Below, piece after piece: positions 43,669 to 51,687 of a DNA stretch of 64,000 nucleotides; the stretch's first letter is position 1, and each line of letters starts with the position of its first letter. The translations under genes were made by a program, and so were the position numbers. The notes beneath the pieces are model-generated. The model had not been told where the DNA came from, made no database searches, and saw only the letters and a program-made list of their open reading frames with translations. Source of the DNA: Nocardia sp. NBC_01327 (GTDB lineage: Bacteria > Actinomycetota > Actinomycetes > Mycobacteriales > Mycobacteriaceae); assembly GCF_035958815.1 (NCBI RefSeq), contig NZ_CP108383.1, positions 5,456,001 to 5,520,000 of the forward strand. The letters run 5' to 3'.

Positions 43669-44739
43669 ATGAAGAAACGAATCGTGCTGTGGGGGACCGG
43701 CGTCGTCGGCTCGATGGTGCTGACGGAAATCCTGAACCACCCGAACTTCGAACTCGTCGGCGTCGGGGTGAGCAACCCGGACAAGGTCGGCAAGGATGCC
43801 GGTGACCTGTGCGGGGCGGCGAAAACCGGTGTGCTGGCCACCAATTCGGTGGACGAGCTGATCGCGCTGCGCCCGGATGCCGTCGTGCACTACGGGCCCA
43901 CCGCGGCCCTGGCCGATGAGAACATCCGCGTCATCGGCAGCTTCCTGCGCGCCGGCATCGACGTGTGCTCGACCGCCATGACGCCGTGGGTGTGGCCGGC
44001 CATGGACAAGCTGCCCGATGTGTGGCGCGATCCGATCACCGAAGCCTGCGCCGAGGGCGGCGCGTCCTGCTTCACCACCGGTATCGACCCCGGCTTCGCC
44101 AATGACCTGTTCCCGCTGACGCTCATGGGCCTGTGCGGTGAGGTGCAGTCGGTGCGTGCCTCGGAGCTGCTCGATTACACCGACTACGAGGGCGATTACG
44201 AACTCGAGATGGGCATCGGGCATCCGCCGGAGTTCACCGCCATGCTCGAGCATCCCGATATTCTGATCATGGCGTGGGGCGCCACCGTGCCGATGATCGC
44301 CGCGGCCGCCGGGATCGAACTCGAGGACATCACCACCACGTGGGAGAAGTGGGTGACACCCGAGGACCGCGAGTCGGCCAAGGGAATCATCAAGGCGGGC
44401 ACCGTCGCCGCCATCCGCTTCAGCATCAACGGCATCTACCAGGGCCGTGAGGTGATCACCCTCGAGCATGTCAATCGCATCGGCCTGGACGCCGCGCCGG
44501 AGTGGCCCGCCGGTACCCGCGACGATGTCTATCGGGTCGACATCATCGGTTCGCCGTCGATTTCCCAGGAAACCTCGTTCCGGTTCACCGATGGTTCCGG
44601 TCGCACGCCGGCGGTGGCGGGCTGCCTGTCCACCGGGCTGCGCGCCCTCAATGCGGTACCTGCTGTCAACGATCTGCCGCCGGGCTGGGTGACCGCTCTG
44701 GATCTGCCATTGATCCCCGGCAAGGGCACCATTCGCTAA
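43669..44739 (+). CDS. NAD(P)-binding dihydrodipicolinate reductase-like dehydrogenase
   Basis: 356 residues from ATG 43669, chosen because ACAGGAG lies seven bases upstream; ATG 43651 overlaps the SDR stop. The N-terminus is a Rossmann fold (KKRIVLWGTGVVGSMVLTEI) followed by LVGVGVSNPDKVGKDAGDL. The middle has CFTTGIDPGFANDLFPL, typical of DapB-N-like amine or 2,4-diaminopentanoate dehydrogenase relatives found beside SDRs in mycobacteria. It probably acts with the SDR on one substrate, which is unknown. A strong palindrome follows 18 bp after the stop. Confidence 0.85.
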   Translation: MKKRIVLWGTGVVGSMVLTEILNHPNFELVGVGVSNPDKVGKDAGDLCGAAKTGVLATNSVDELIALRPDAVVHYGPTAALADENIRVIGSFLRAGIDVCSTAMTPWVWPAMDKLPDVWRDPITEACAEGGASCFTTGIDPGFANDLFPLTLMGLCGEVQSVRASELLDYTDYEGDYELEMGIGHPPEFTAMLEHPDILIMAWGATVPMIAAAAGIELEDITTTWEKWVTPEDRESAKGIIKAGTVAAIRFSINGIYQGREVITLEHVNRIGLDAAPEWPAGTRDDVYRVDIIGSPSISQETSFRFTDGSGRTPAVAGCLSTGLRALNAVPAVNDLPPGWVTALDLPLIPGKGTIR

Positions 44740-44756
44740 GTGCCGCAACCCGTTTG

Positions 44757-44793
44757 CCCACCTCAATACGTCACAGTGACGTATTGAGGTGGG
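44757..44793. terminator. 37-nt perfect palindrome (terminator-like, contains a shared 19-bp motif)
   Basis: 18-bp arms at 44757-44774 and 44776-44793 around a single A, with no mismatch. It lies 18 bp after the dehydrogenase stop, so a terminator role is likely. The inner 19 bp (44766-44784) are the reverse complement of the palindrome at 41132-41150. A one-base loop is unusual for an RNA hairpin and equally suits a protein-binding site. Confidence 0.7.
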
Positions 44794-45091
44794 GTGCCGG
44801 GACCTAGGGGAGTAGGGGCCGAGAGGGGCCCGGCGATCTCGCAGCAGCCCAGATCGCACCTTCCGGCCGATTTAGGAAATTTTACGGTGAATCACGATTT
44901 GACCGAAAAATAAATTCCGGCAACGGATTTCGCCTCAGCACACCGGCGCAGCGCACGACATCAGGCGAGGGGCCCGGCAAATCGACAGCCGCCGAAAAGT
45001 GCCGGAAATCGCCGAAAACGCCTGTTGCACAAGATCATTCCCAGCCCCAAGGCAACGCCGTAAAAGTACCGATAATCTACATTATGTAAAG
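44794..45091. other. AT-richer non-coding stretch
   Basis: From about 44870 to 45090 the composition drops well below the local GC level (runs such as GGAAATTTTACGGTG and AAAAATAAATTCC). No ORF, tRNA or clear palindrome is visible. It lies between two convergent genes and may be foreign or decayed DNA. Confidence 0.5.
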
Positions 45092-45820
45092 CTACGGTGC
45101 GGAGCGCCTGCCCCCGATGACATGTGAGCTGCCATTGTCCTTCTCCACGACAATGCGGGACAGATCGCCCGGGTCAGCCGGGTCGAACCACACCGTCACC
45201 TCGTCGTCGACCGCGATGGGCCGCGACCGTAGCTGAAACGCCTTGGGCGTCACCCATCTCGGCACTCCCGCGCCGTCGACGAACCGGACGGTAATCGTCG
45301 CCAGTTTCGGCGACGGCGTATGCGCGAACCGCGCCAGACCGTCATCGGTGACAATTCCGGTCGCCTTGACACTGCGAGTGCGCACCGCAGCCGCGGCCGC
45401 ACGCCGGCGAGGGCGCACCACAGCCAGAATCAACAGCACCACCACCGCGAGCGCCGTGACCGACAGCAGGCCGACACCCACCCATTGCACCCCGCTGCCG
45501 CTGACCAGAACCACGCCCGCCACCAATGTCGTGCAGGCCAGATACTGAACCGGACCCACCGTACTGCGTGCCCGCCCGCTCACCGCCGAATGCGAGAGCC
45601 ATGCGGTGGTCGCGAGCAGTCCGAGGAATACCAGCGGCAGCGGCGGGATCAGTCCCAGCAGCCAGATCGGCTCGGTGGCGATCCGCGTGCCCGAGAAGGC
45701 CATGAGTCCGGCGGCGGCCGTGCCCATTCCGAGCACCACGTACTGCTTGGTCATCGACGGCCCCGAACGGTCGGGAAGTCGCGGGCGCGAGGCCGGAGGA
45801 ACTGTGCTCATCTCCCCCAT
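45092..45820 (-). CDS. Membrane protein with C-terminal DUF3592-like domain
   Basis: 242 residues. Four hydrophobic segments fall in residues about 25-135 (IWLLGLIPPLPLVFLGLLAT; LVAGVVLVSGSGVQWVGVGL; ALAVVVLLILAVV among them). A soluble beta-rich tail of about 100 residues follows (KATGIVTDDGLARFAHTPSP, VDDEVTVWFDPADPGDLSRI), resembling DUF3592 domains. The first ATG at 45820 is used; ATG 45811 and 45754 are alternatives. It lies 18 bp after the pseudokinase gene, so they are probably co-transcribed. Function unknown. Confidence 0.75.
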   Translation of the reverse strand: MGEMSTVPPASRPRLPDRSGPSMTKQYVVLGMGTAAAGLMAFSGTRIATEPIWLLGLIPPLPLVFLGLLATTAWLSHSAVSGRARSTVGPVQYLACTTLVAGVVLVSGSGVQWVGVGLLSVTALAVVVLLILAVVRPRRRAAAAAVRTRSVKATGIVTDDGLARFAHTPSPKLATITVRFVDGAGVPRWVTPKAFQLRSRPIAVDDEVTVWFDPADPGDLSRIVVEKDNGSSHVIGGRRSAP

Positions 45821-45838
45821 CCTGGCAGACCGCCGAGT

Positions 45839-47569
45839 TCATTTCTGCCAGTAGTTCGCCGGACCCGCCTGCTTGTCCAGCGCCGAGGCGGCGGCGTCCA
45901 GCCAGTCGGTGATGCTCTTGTCCCGGGTGAGGTTGATGTACATGGCGGTCGACTCGTACAGGTACCGGTGATTCTGCAGACCCCAGCCGCGATAGGTGCC
46001 CCATCCGGCATTGTTGTCGCAGACCGAAGCTCCGGCACCGGTTTTCGGGCACCAGACCGTCCAATCCTGGTCCTGATCCTTGATGGAGTTGTACAGGCGG
46101 CTCGCCTCGTCGGCGGTGGCGAAGGCGAACACGTCGATGGACACCAGGATCTGGTCGGAGGTGTCCACATACGAACCGCTCACCAGCTGAGAGCACTGAT
46201 GGCTGTTGAGGATCGACTTCACATTCCTGGACATGCCCGAGGTGATGCAGTCGTGCACTCCCCCTCCCCGCAGCGTGTATTTGACCTGCTTGGCGTCGGT
46301 GAACGATTGCGGCAGTAGCGCATCGGTGGTGAAGGGCGTCTTGTCACCGGCCGCCGAGTCGAGGGTGTTCCAGTCGAACGGCGGCGTGGTGGACGGCGGG
46401 GTGTAGCTGCTGGACGGGCTCGAGTAGCTCGTGAAGGCGTCGGAGCTGTCATTGGGGTCGTTCGTTTTGACGGCGGCGTAGCCGATGAGCGCGATCACCC
46501 CGATGCAGGCCACGATCGCGGCGAGGATTCCCGCGACCTTGGTGCCGGAGGTCGGAGGGTGCGCGGGGCGGCCGCCGGCGAAGGGGGTGGCGAGCAGCGG
46601 TGCGACGGGTTGCCCGCCCTGGTTCGAATACCAGGCGGGAGGTGCTGTCGCAGGGGCTGTTTCGGGGACAGCATTACCGGCGGTTTCCTTCGCGAGGGAG
46701 ATCGGGGCCACCACGGTCGCCTCGTCGTCGCCCTGCGACGCCGGGTGGTCGATGAGCGCGAGCGCATCCGAGCGGTAGGCCGCGCGGTCGACAGTCAGGA
46801 ATGCCCCTTGCAGCGCAGCGAGCCACTCCGCGGCGGACGGGCGCGTGTGCGGGGCGGGCGAACCGGCGAACGCTCGCGCGAACAGCGCCCGCAGCGCGGG
46901 GTCCAGCTCGCCCGGGATCCCGGGCAGTTGCCGTTCCCCGGTGGCGAGTTTCGGTGTGGCCGGGGACAGGAACAGCCCCCGATAGAGGAGACCGGCGAGG
47001 GCGAGGCGGTCACCATCGCCCTGTGCGGGCCGGAGCCCGTCACAGTCGATCAGGTGCGCATGCGGCTGGGACCGGTTCCACGCCACATTGCGCTCGGTCA
47101 GCCCGCCGTGCGCCAGGTCCCGTTCGTCGAGCACCACGAAGATGTCGCATATCCGGATCAGCACGCCCACACGGAAATACGCGGCCGGTCTCTCGAGCAC
47201 CAGCTGATCGAAGGTGAGCGGCATACCGTCCGGCCGCAGGAATTCCGCCGGGATCACCGGTGTAATCACCCCGGTCAGGGCCTGCTCGCGCAGCACCAGA
47301 TCGATGGGCCAGTTGATCGAGGCGGCCGCCCATTCCTCCGATCCGGCCTGCTGTTCGGCGGCGAGGACGATCTCCCGCCCGAAAAGCACTGTCCGCGCGG
47401 CACTTCCGAGCACCTCCGGGTCGGTCAGCGGCGCACCGTACTGCGTGTAGACCCGCTCCCGCCCCGCCCTGTCCCGGCATCGACGGCCACTCCCCTGCCC
47501 GCCGCCGCCCGATTCCTGCGCGACCTCATACACCTCACCGGATTCCCCGGTCACCGATACCTGCGGCAC
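45839..47569 (-). CDS. Single-pass membrane protein with degenerate protein-kinase-like domain
   Basis: 576 residues from GTG 47569, with AGGAGGGGACGGGGC upstream. Residues about 45-270 resemble a kinase fold (LERPAAYFRVGVLIRICDIF, then LDERDLAHGGLTERNVAWN, LIDCDGLRP). The HRDLKPxN loop reads HGGLTERN, so the catalytic Asp is Gly, while the DFG-position Asp is present in IDCDG: a likely pseudokinase of the TerY-associated type. A Pro/Ala linker leads to one TM helix near residue 350 (GILAAIVACIGVIALIGYAA) and an extracellular domain of about 200 residues with at least four Cys. Probably a sensor or scaffold. Confidence 0.8.
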   Translation of the reverse strand: MPQVSVTGESGEVYEVAQESGGGGQGSGRRCRDRAGRERVYTQYGAPLTDPEVLGSAARTVLFGREIVLAAEQQAGSEEWAAASINWPIDLVLREQALTGVITPVIPAEFLRPDGMPLTFDQLVLERPAAYFRVGVLIRICDIFVVLDERDLAHGGLTERNVAWNRSQPHAHLIDCDGLRPAQGDGDRLALAGLLYRGLFLSPATPKLATGERQLPGIPGELDPALRALFARAFAGSPAPHTRPSAAEWLAALQGAFLTVDRAAYRSDALALIDHPASQGDDEATVVAPISLAKETAGNAVPETAPATAPPAWYSNQGGQPVAPLLATPFAGGRPAHPPTSGTKVAGILAAIVACIGVIALIGYAAVKTNDPNDSSDAFTSYSSPSSSYTPPSTTPPFDWNTLDSAAGDKTPFTTDALLPQSFTDAKQVKYTLRGGGVHDCITSGMSRNVKSILNSHQCSQLVSGSYVDTSDQILVSIDVFAFATADEASRLYNSIKDQDQDWTVWCPKTGAGASVCDNNAGWGTYRGWGLQNHRYLYESTAMYINLTRDKSITDWLDAAASALDKQAGPANYWQK

Positions 47570-47686
47570 GCCCCGTCCCCTCCTCCGCGGCGCCCCTGCA
47601 CCGCCCTGCTACGGCGGATCGACTGTGCCACAACCGACAACAGGGCACAAAACGGACGACTCCCCCGTCCAGCGCCTCTGCGTTCA

Positions 47687-47749
47687 TGATCACCAGGAAC
47701 TGAGGGCGGCATCGGCCGAGTAGGAACCGCCGTCAGTTCCTGGTGATCA
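47687..47749. terminator. Long imperfect hairpin
   Basis: 17-bp perfect arms, TGATCACCAGGAACTGA at 47687-47703 and its complement at 47733-47749, extended inward by GGCGG/CCGCC after one mismatch. It lies between the EEP hydrolase (231 bp after its stop) and the pseudokinase start. Terminator or regulatory RNA structure. Confidence 0.55.
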
Positions 47750-47979
47750 ACCGATCAGAAGGCGAAGTCCGACTTCCCGGCGACCAGGAGTAGTAGCCGA
47801 TGCCGTGGCCGTCCGCGACGATGTGGGCCGGCAGGGCCTGAGCGGAATCGGCGAGCGCCCTCGCGCAGCTGCGCATCGAATTCATATTCCTAGCAGATCC
47901 AGAGTGCTCGATCCTGACCCTCTGATCGACCCTCCAGCCGCCGAAGGTGCTGCCGATCGTGCGGATCAGGGGCGAAAAG
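47750..47979. other. Non-coding stretch, possible decayed gene
   Basis: No intact ORF. On the minus strand, fragments in different frames look protein-like (FGGWRVDQRVRIEH; then ADSAQALPAHIVADGHGIGY). This might be a frameshifted remnant of an unknown gene, but the evidence is weak. Confidence 0.25.
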
Positions 47980-48858
47980 TTATGCGGCCGAAGGTTTCTG
48001 GGGCCAGTGCACGTCCACGACCAGGCCGAAGTGGTCGCTGGCGTGGATGCCGGTCAGCGGCTCATGGAAGGCCAGGTCCGCGTGCAGGATTCGGCCCGCG
48101 CCGCCGGGACGCAGGAACGGGTCGCCGACGAAGACGTAGTCGATGCGTTGCGGCGGGACGTTCAGGGCGCGGGCCTGCGGGTTGGTCAGCGGGTCGTAGG
48201 TGTTGCCGGGTTCGGTGGGACGCAGGGTGGACCAGGCGTCGACGTAGGAGGTGCTGCGGCCCTCGAGGACGGCGTTCGCGTTGAGGAAGCGCATTTCGTC
48301 GGAGGGCGGTTTGGCGTTGAAGTCGCCGCACAGGATCGCGGGCAGCGGGGTGTCCGGGTTTCGGCGGGCTCGAATGGCGTCGTCGATTGCCAGTACCTGC
48401 TGTACCCGCTGATAGGCCTGCGCGGGCGGCGGGGCCAGATGGGTGCTGAAGGCGTCGATTCCGGCGGTGTGGGCATACAGCAGTTCGGCCTGGATCCGCC
48501 AGGAGGGGTGCGGGTCGCGCGGGGCGGGATCCATAGGCAGCGGCAGCACCTCGTGGCGGTCGATGGGCCAGCGGCTGAGGATGGCCGAGCCGAAGCGCAG
48601 GGTGCGATCGGCCCAGGCGTCCTCGGGAAACGGATAACCGCCGAAGCACCAGTGCCAGCGCCCGTCCGGGGCATGGTCGACGAGCCAGCCCGCGGTATTG
48701 GTGCCGGGCCCGGTCTCCCACACCTCCTGTAAGCAGACCAGGTCCGGGTCCAGGCGCTCGAACCAGGCGAGGATTTCCTGACGCCGCCGTTCCCAGTGCG
48801 GTTCCAGCAGGGAGCCGATATTGAGCTGCACAATCCGCAGGACGTCGGATTCGGGCAT
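47980..48858 (-). CDS. Endonuclease/exonuclease/phosphatase-family protein
   Basis: 292 residues from ATG 48858 (GAGGTGGAC upstream). EEP-fold motifs in order: RIVQLNIGSLLEP (Asn), DLVCLQEVWETG (metal Glu), AFSTHLAPPP (His), ILCGDFNAKPPSDE (Asp/Asn pair), and IHASDHFGLVVDV (Asp-His). This is the complete active site of Mg-dependent phosphodiesterases, which act on DNA, phospholipids or phosphoinositides. No signal peptide. The KstR-like site at 48909-48922 lies 51-64 bp upstream, shared with the divergent hydrolase. Confidence 0.9.
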   Translation of the reverse strand: MPESDVLRIVQLNIGSLLEPHWERRRQEILAWFERLDPDLVCLQEVWETGPGTNTAGWLVDHAPDGRWHWCFGGYPFPEDAWADRTLRFGSAILSRWPIDRHEVLPLPMDPAPRDPHPSWRIQAELLYAHTAGIDAFSTHLAPPPAQAYQRVQQVLAIDDAIRARRNPDTPLPAILCGDFNAKPPSDEMRFLNANAVLEGRSTSYVDAWSTLRPTEPGNTYDPLTNPQARALNVPPQRIDYVFVGDPFLRPGGAGRILHADLAFHEPLTGIHASDHFGLVVDVHWPQKPSAA

Positions 48859-48908
48859 GTCCACCTCGCATTCCGTAGCGGCTCAACACTATCCGCGAGC
48901 CTGCCAAC

Positions 48909-48922
48909 TGTAACGTGTTCTA
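48909..48922. promoter_or_regulatory. KstR consensus site
   Basis: TGTAACGTGTTCTA fits the mycobacterial KstR motif TNNAACNNGTTNNA at every fixed position. It is 12 bp upstream of the GTG of the HsaD-like hydrolase and 51 bp from the divergent EEP gene. Confidence 0.75.
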
Positions 48923-48933
48923 CTCTGGGTCGG

Positions 48934-49791
48934 GTGGATGTCACATACGAGAGCACCAAGCGCGAAGTCCGCACCGATCAGGGTGTGATCCGCTACCACG
49001 AGGCCGGCGACGGACCGCCCCTGCTCCTGCTGCACGGATCCGGCATCGGCGTGACCGGATGGCGCAATTATCGCGGAAACCTCGCCGTCTTCGCCGAGCA
49101 CTTCCACTGCTACGTCCTGGAATTCCCCGGCTTCGGCGTCAGCGATCCCGTCGAGCGCGGCGGGCATCCGGTACTCACCGCCGGGGATGCCGTCATCCGG
49201 TTCATGGACGCGCTCGGCATCGACTCCGCGCCCATGATCGGCAATTCCATGGGCGGTGTGGTGGCGGTCAACCTCGCCGTCAAACACCCCGAACGCGTCG
49301 AAAAGGTCATCTCCATCGGCGGCGTCGGCGCGAGCATCTTCAGCGCCAACCCCAGTGAAGGCACCCGGCTGCTACAGGAATTCGCCGACAACCCCAGCCG
49401 GGAAGGACTGCTGCGCTGGCTCAACTGCATGGTCTACGACCCCAAGACCATTACCGACGATATCGTCGAGGAACGCTGGGCGGTCGCCAATCAGCCTGAT
49501 TCGCACCAGACGCTCAAAGCCATGTACGGCTCGGAATCCTTTGCGCTGCAACAGCAATTCCTCGCCAACTCCTCCATCCCGCCCTACTGGTCCATGATGC
49601 ACAAAATCCAGTGCCCGACCCTGCTGACCTGGGGCGGCGACGACCGGCAATGCCCGCCCGATATGGCCATGATCCCGCTGCGGCTCATCCCCGACGGTGA
49701 GCTGCACATCTTCCCCAAGTGCGGTCACTGGGTGATGATCGAAGCCAAGCAGGCCTTCGAACGCGTCAGCCTCGAATTCCTGCAGCGCTGA
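48934..49791 (+). CDS. Alpha/beta hydrolase, HsaD/BphD-like (meta-cleavage product hydrolase type)
   Basis: 285 residues from GTG 48934. Start YESTKREVRTDQGVIRYHEA, then LLLLHGSGIGVTGWRNYRGN (oxyanion), nucleophile elbow MIGNSMGGVVAVNLAVKHPE, Asp in LTWGGDDRQCPPDMA, and His in FPKCGHWVMIEAKQAFE. The GNSMGG and KCGHW motifs resemble carbon-carbon bond hydrolases such as HsaD. The KstR-type site directly upstream supports a steroid catabolic role. Exact substrate uncertain; it need not be HsaD itself, since the other hsa genes are absent nearby. Confidence 0.88.
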   Translation: MDVTYESTKREVRTDQGVIRYHEAGDGPPLLLLHGSGIGVTGWRNYRGNLAVFAEHFHCYVLEFPGFGVSDPVERGGHPVLTAGDAVIRFMDALGIDSAPMIGNSMGGVVAVNLAVKHPERVEKVISIGGVGASIFSANPSEGTRLLQEFADNPSREGLLRWLNCMVYDPKTITDDIVEERWAVANQPDSHQTLKAMYGSESFALQQQFLANSSIPPYWSMMHKIQCPTLLTWGGDDRQCPPDMAMIPLRLIPDGELHIFPKCGHWVMIEAKQAFERVSLEFLQR

Positions 49792-49877
49792 AGCGGTTCC
49801 GGCGGTAGTCGACCGGTGTGCGGCACACCGGTCCTCTCGCCCTGCCCGCACAACGCCGGTATGCCAAGCTGTCGCTC

Positions 49878-50258
49878 ATGTCCGAGCGTGCGGTGACCTC
49901 ACCGAATATGACTGATCAGGGCCGCATTCCGTCCGTGCTGCGGTTCGGCACCGAGCTCATCGCCTGGATCGCCGCACCGTGGGCGGTCGCGGATCGGTCC
50001 TCCGTACCGCTCGCGCTGCTGGTCTTCGTGGTGCTCATCGGACTCCCGACGGTCTTCGGCACAGTCGGGGACAAGAAGCAGGTCATGGTGCCCGCACCCG
50101 GCTGGGTGACCATCGCACTGGTGGTCCTGCTGGTGGCCGCCGCCGTATGGGGCGCCTGGCTGGTGTGGCCCGTCTGGGCCGCCATCCTGGTCTCCGTACT
50201 GGCGGCAGCCACGGTCATCGCCGAGATTCCGCGCTGGCGCTGGCTGTCGGGGACGTAG
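49878..50258 (+). CDS. Small membrane protein
   Basis: 126 residues from ATG 49878. Three to four hydrophobic helices: VPLALLVFVVLIGLPTVFGT, WVTIALVVLLVAAAVWGAWL and WAAILVSVLAAATVIAEI. Its layout (RFGTELIAWIAAPWAV near the N-terminus) is like the YrdB/DUF2568 group and may be distantly related to the protein at 20060. Function unknown. It is convergent with the gene at 50261, three bases away. Confidence 0.75.
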   Translation: MSERAVTSPNMTDQGRIPSVLRFGTELIAWIAAPWAVADRSSVPLALLVFVVLIGLPTVFGTVGDKKQVMVPAPGWVTIALVVLLVAAAVWGAWLVWPVWAAILVSVLAAATVIAEIPRWRWLSGT

Positions 50259-50260
50259 GG

Positions 50261-50782
50261 CTACCAGACCAGAGAGACATCACGCACCCGGACCCGGCCG
50301 AAGAAGCGTTTACCGATGGCCGCGCCGTCGTAGTTGTAGCTGTTCATGATGTCCGCCAGCTCCTCGGCCAGACCCTGCAGCGCGAGACCGACAAACCCCG
50401 CGCCGTCCCAGCCCCAGTCCTGCGGCACATCCTCGATGGTGATGACAATGCCGCTCTCCCCCGGCACGGCGGTCACCGCGTAACCGATCGCGGCGGGAGC
50501 ATCCCGGATCGGATCACCCACCGCCACCCCACCCGGCTGAGCGGGTTCGGTGAAAACGGTTCGCGCGAAAGCGATATCGGCACGGATCAGCTCCGCGACC
50601 TCCGCCAGATCCGCATGCCTGGCGCCGCGGCCGTACCGCGCGCCATAGATGCGGTCATCGGCCGGGACGCGCACCGACTTGGCGAGGATCCGATCGAGCA
50701 TCCGCTGGGCGGCGGCTCGTTCCCCGGCGCCCGTCGCGGGATGATCGATCAGGGCGCGCAAACGCGTGATTCGATCCGGCAT
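50261..50782 (-). CDS. Hypothetical protein with DUF2786-like N-terminus
   Basis: 173 residues from ATG 50782 (CGGAG seven bases upstream). The first 35 residues (MPDRITRLRALIDHPATGAG, ERAAAQRMLDRILAK) resemble the DUF2786 helical module. The remainder has beta segments (YAVTAVPGESGIVITIEDVP) and ends MNSYNYDGAAIGKRFFGRVR. It lies just after the SCO6745-family gene, with 12 bp between, so they are probably one operon. Function unknown. Confidence 0.75.
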   Translation of the reverse strand: MPDRITRLRALIDHPATGAGERAAAQRMLDRILAKSVRVPADDRIYGARYGRGARHADLAEVAELIRADIAFARTVFTEPAQPGGVAVGDPIRDAPAAIGYAVTAVPGESGIVITIEDVPQDWGWDGAGFVGLALQGLAEELADIMNSYNYDGAAIGKRFFGRVRVRDVSLVW

Positions 50783-50794
50783 CGTCAACTCCGT

Positions 50795-51541
50795 TCAGCG
50801 CCGGGCGAACACCGTCGCCTGACAGGCGGTCAGCAGTTCGGTCAGCTCCTGCGCCGCACCCGCGTCCAGCACCGCGAAGGCCGGTGCGATGAGATCCTCG
50901 GTAATCGTCTCCGCCTGCATCCAGCGGCCCTTCAATTCCGCGGTGATCTCCTCGAACGGTTCCGGCCAGCCGAAATGCCGGGCCTGCTCCGGACCGGTCG
51001 TGCGCGGCGAACCGGCGATGAGCACCGCCTGCTGCGGCGTCAGACCACTGGCCCGCACCCCGATCAAATGCAGACCGCCCCGCAGCTCACGCAGCACATG
51101 GATCAACTGCAGCACCCGGCCCGGCGCATCATCGGCGCGCGGCAGCGCACGCCACCCGGCGAACAGCGGAACCCCCGCCGGATCCGCGGCATCCACCACC
51201 GGCTGCAACAACTCGGCCAGGCGCTCGGCCTGCGCGAAGTCCGCCAGCTTGCGGCGGCCGAAGTCCTGGCAGGCGGCCAGATACCCCGCCGCACCCTTCG
51301 CGGCGGGCACCGCGGCCGTGGACTCCCACGCCGCGCGAATCGCCTCGGCACGGAAGAAACCGAAGGCCGCCGTCACGACATCGGCGTCCACATCGCCCAG
51401 AACACCTCCGCGGCCGCGCGTATAACCGGGCATGAATCCCTCCACACCGGTGGAGGCGGAGAACTCCTTCGCCTCCCGGGAGAACATGAATCCCCCACCG
51501 ATCTGCTGGACCTGATCCTTCACCGCGGACGCAACCGACAT
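50795..51541 (-). CDS. SCO6745-family protein
   Basis: 248 residues from ATG 51541 (GAGAGGAAC upstream). Family hallmarks: AAWESTAAVPAAKGAAGYLA, CQDFGRRKLADFAQAERLAE, GVPLFAGWRALPRADDAPGR and VLRELRGGLHLIGVRASGLT, with FGWPEP near the C-terminus. These helical proteins are common in actinobacteria; their function is not known to me. It probably forms an operon with the downstream gene at 50261. Confidence 0.88.
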   Translation of the reverse strand: MSVASAVKDQVQQIGGGFMFSREAKEFSASTGVEGFMPGYTRGRGGVLGDVDADVVTAAFGFFRAEAIRAAWESTAAVPAAKGAAGYLAACQDFGRRKLADFAQAERLAELLQPVVDAADPAGVPLFAGWRALPRADDAPGRVLQLIHVLRELRGGLHLIGVRASGLTPQQAVLIAGSPRTTGPEQARHFGWPEPFEEITAELKGRWMQAETITEDLIAPAFAVLDAGAAQELTELLTACQATVFARR

Positions 51542-51687
51542 GTCCGTTCCTCTCTGAGCGGAAAGCGCAATCCACCCGAGACTATTTCACCGGTGATCGC
51601 GGCGGTCCAGGGGCCTGCTCCCCCGCCCTCCGGAGCCGAATTATTCGCGGTCGCAGCATCTTTCGGCACCCGTTCCGAGATCGACTG

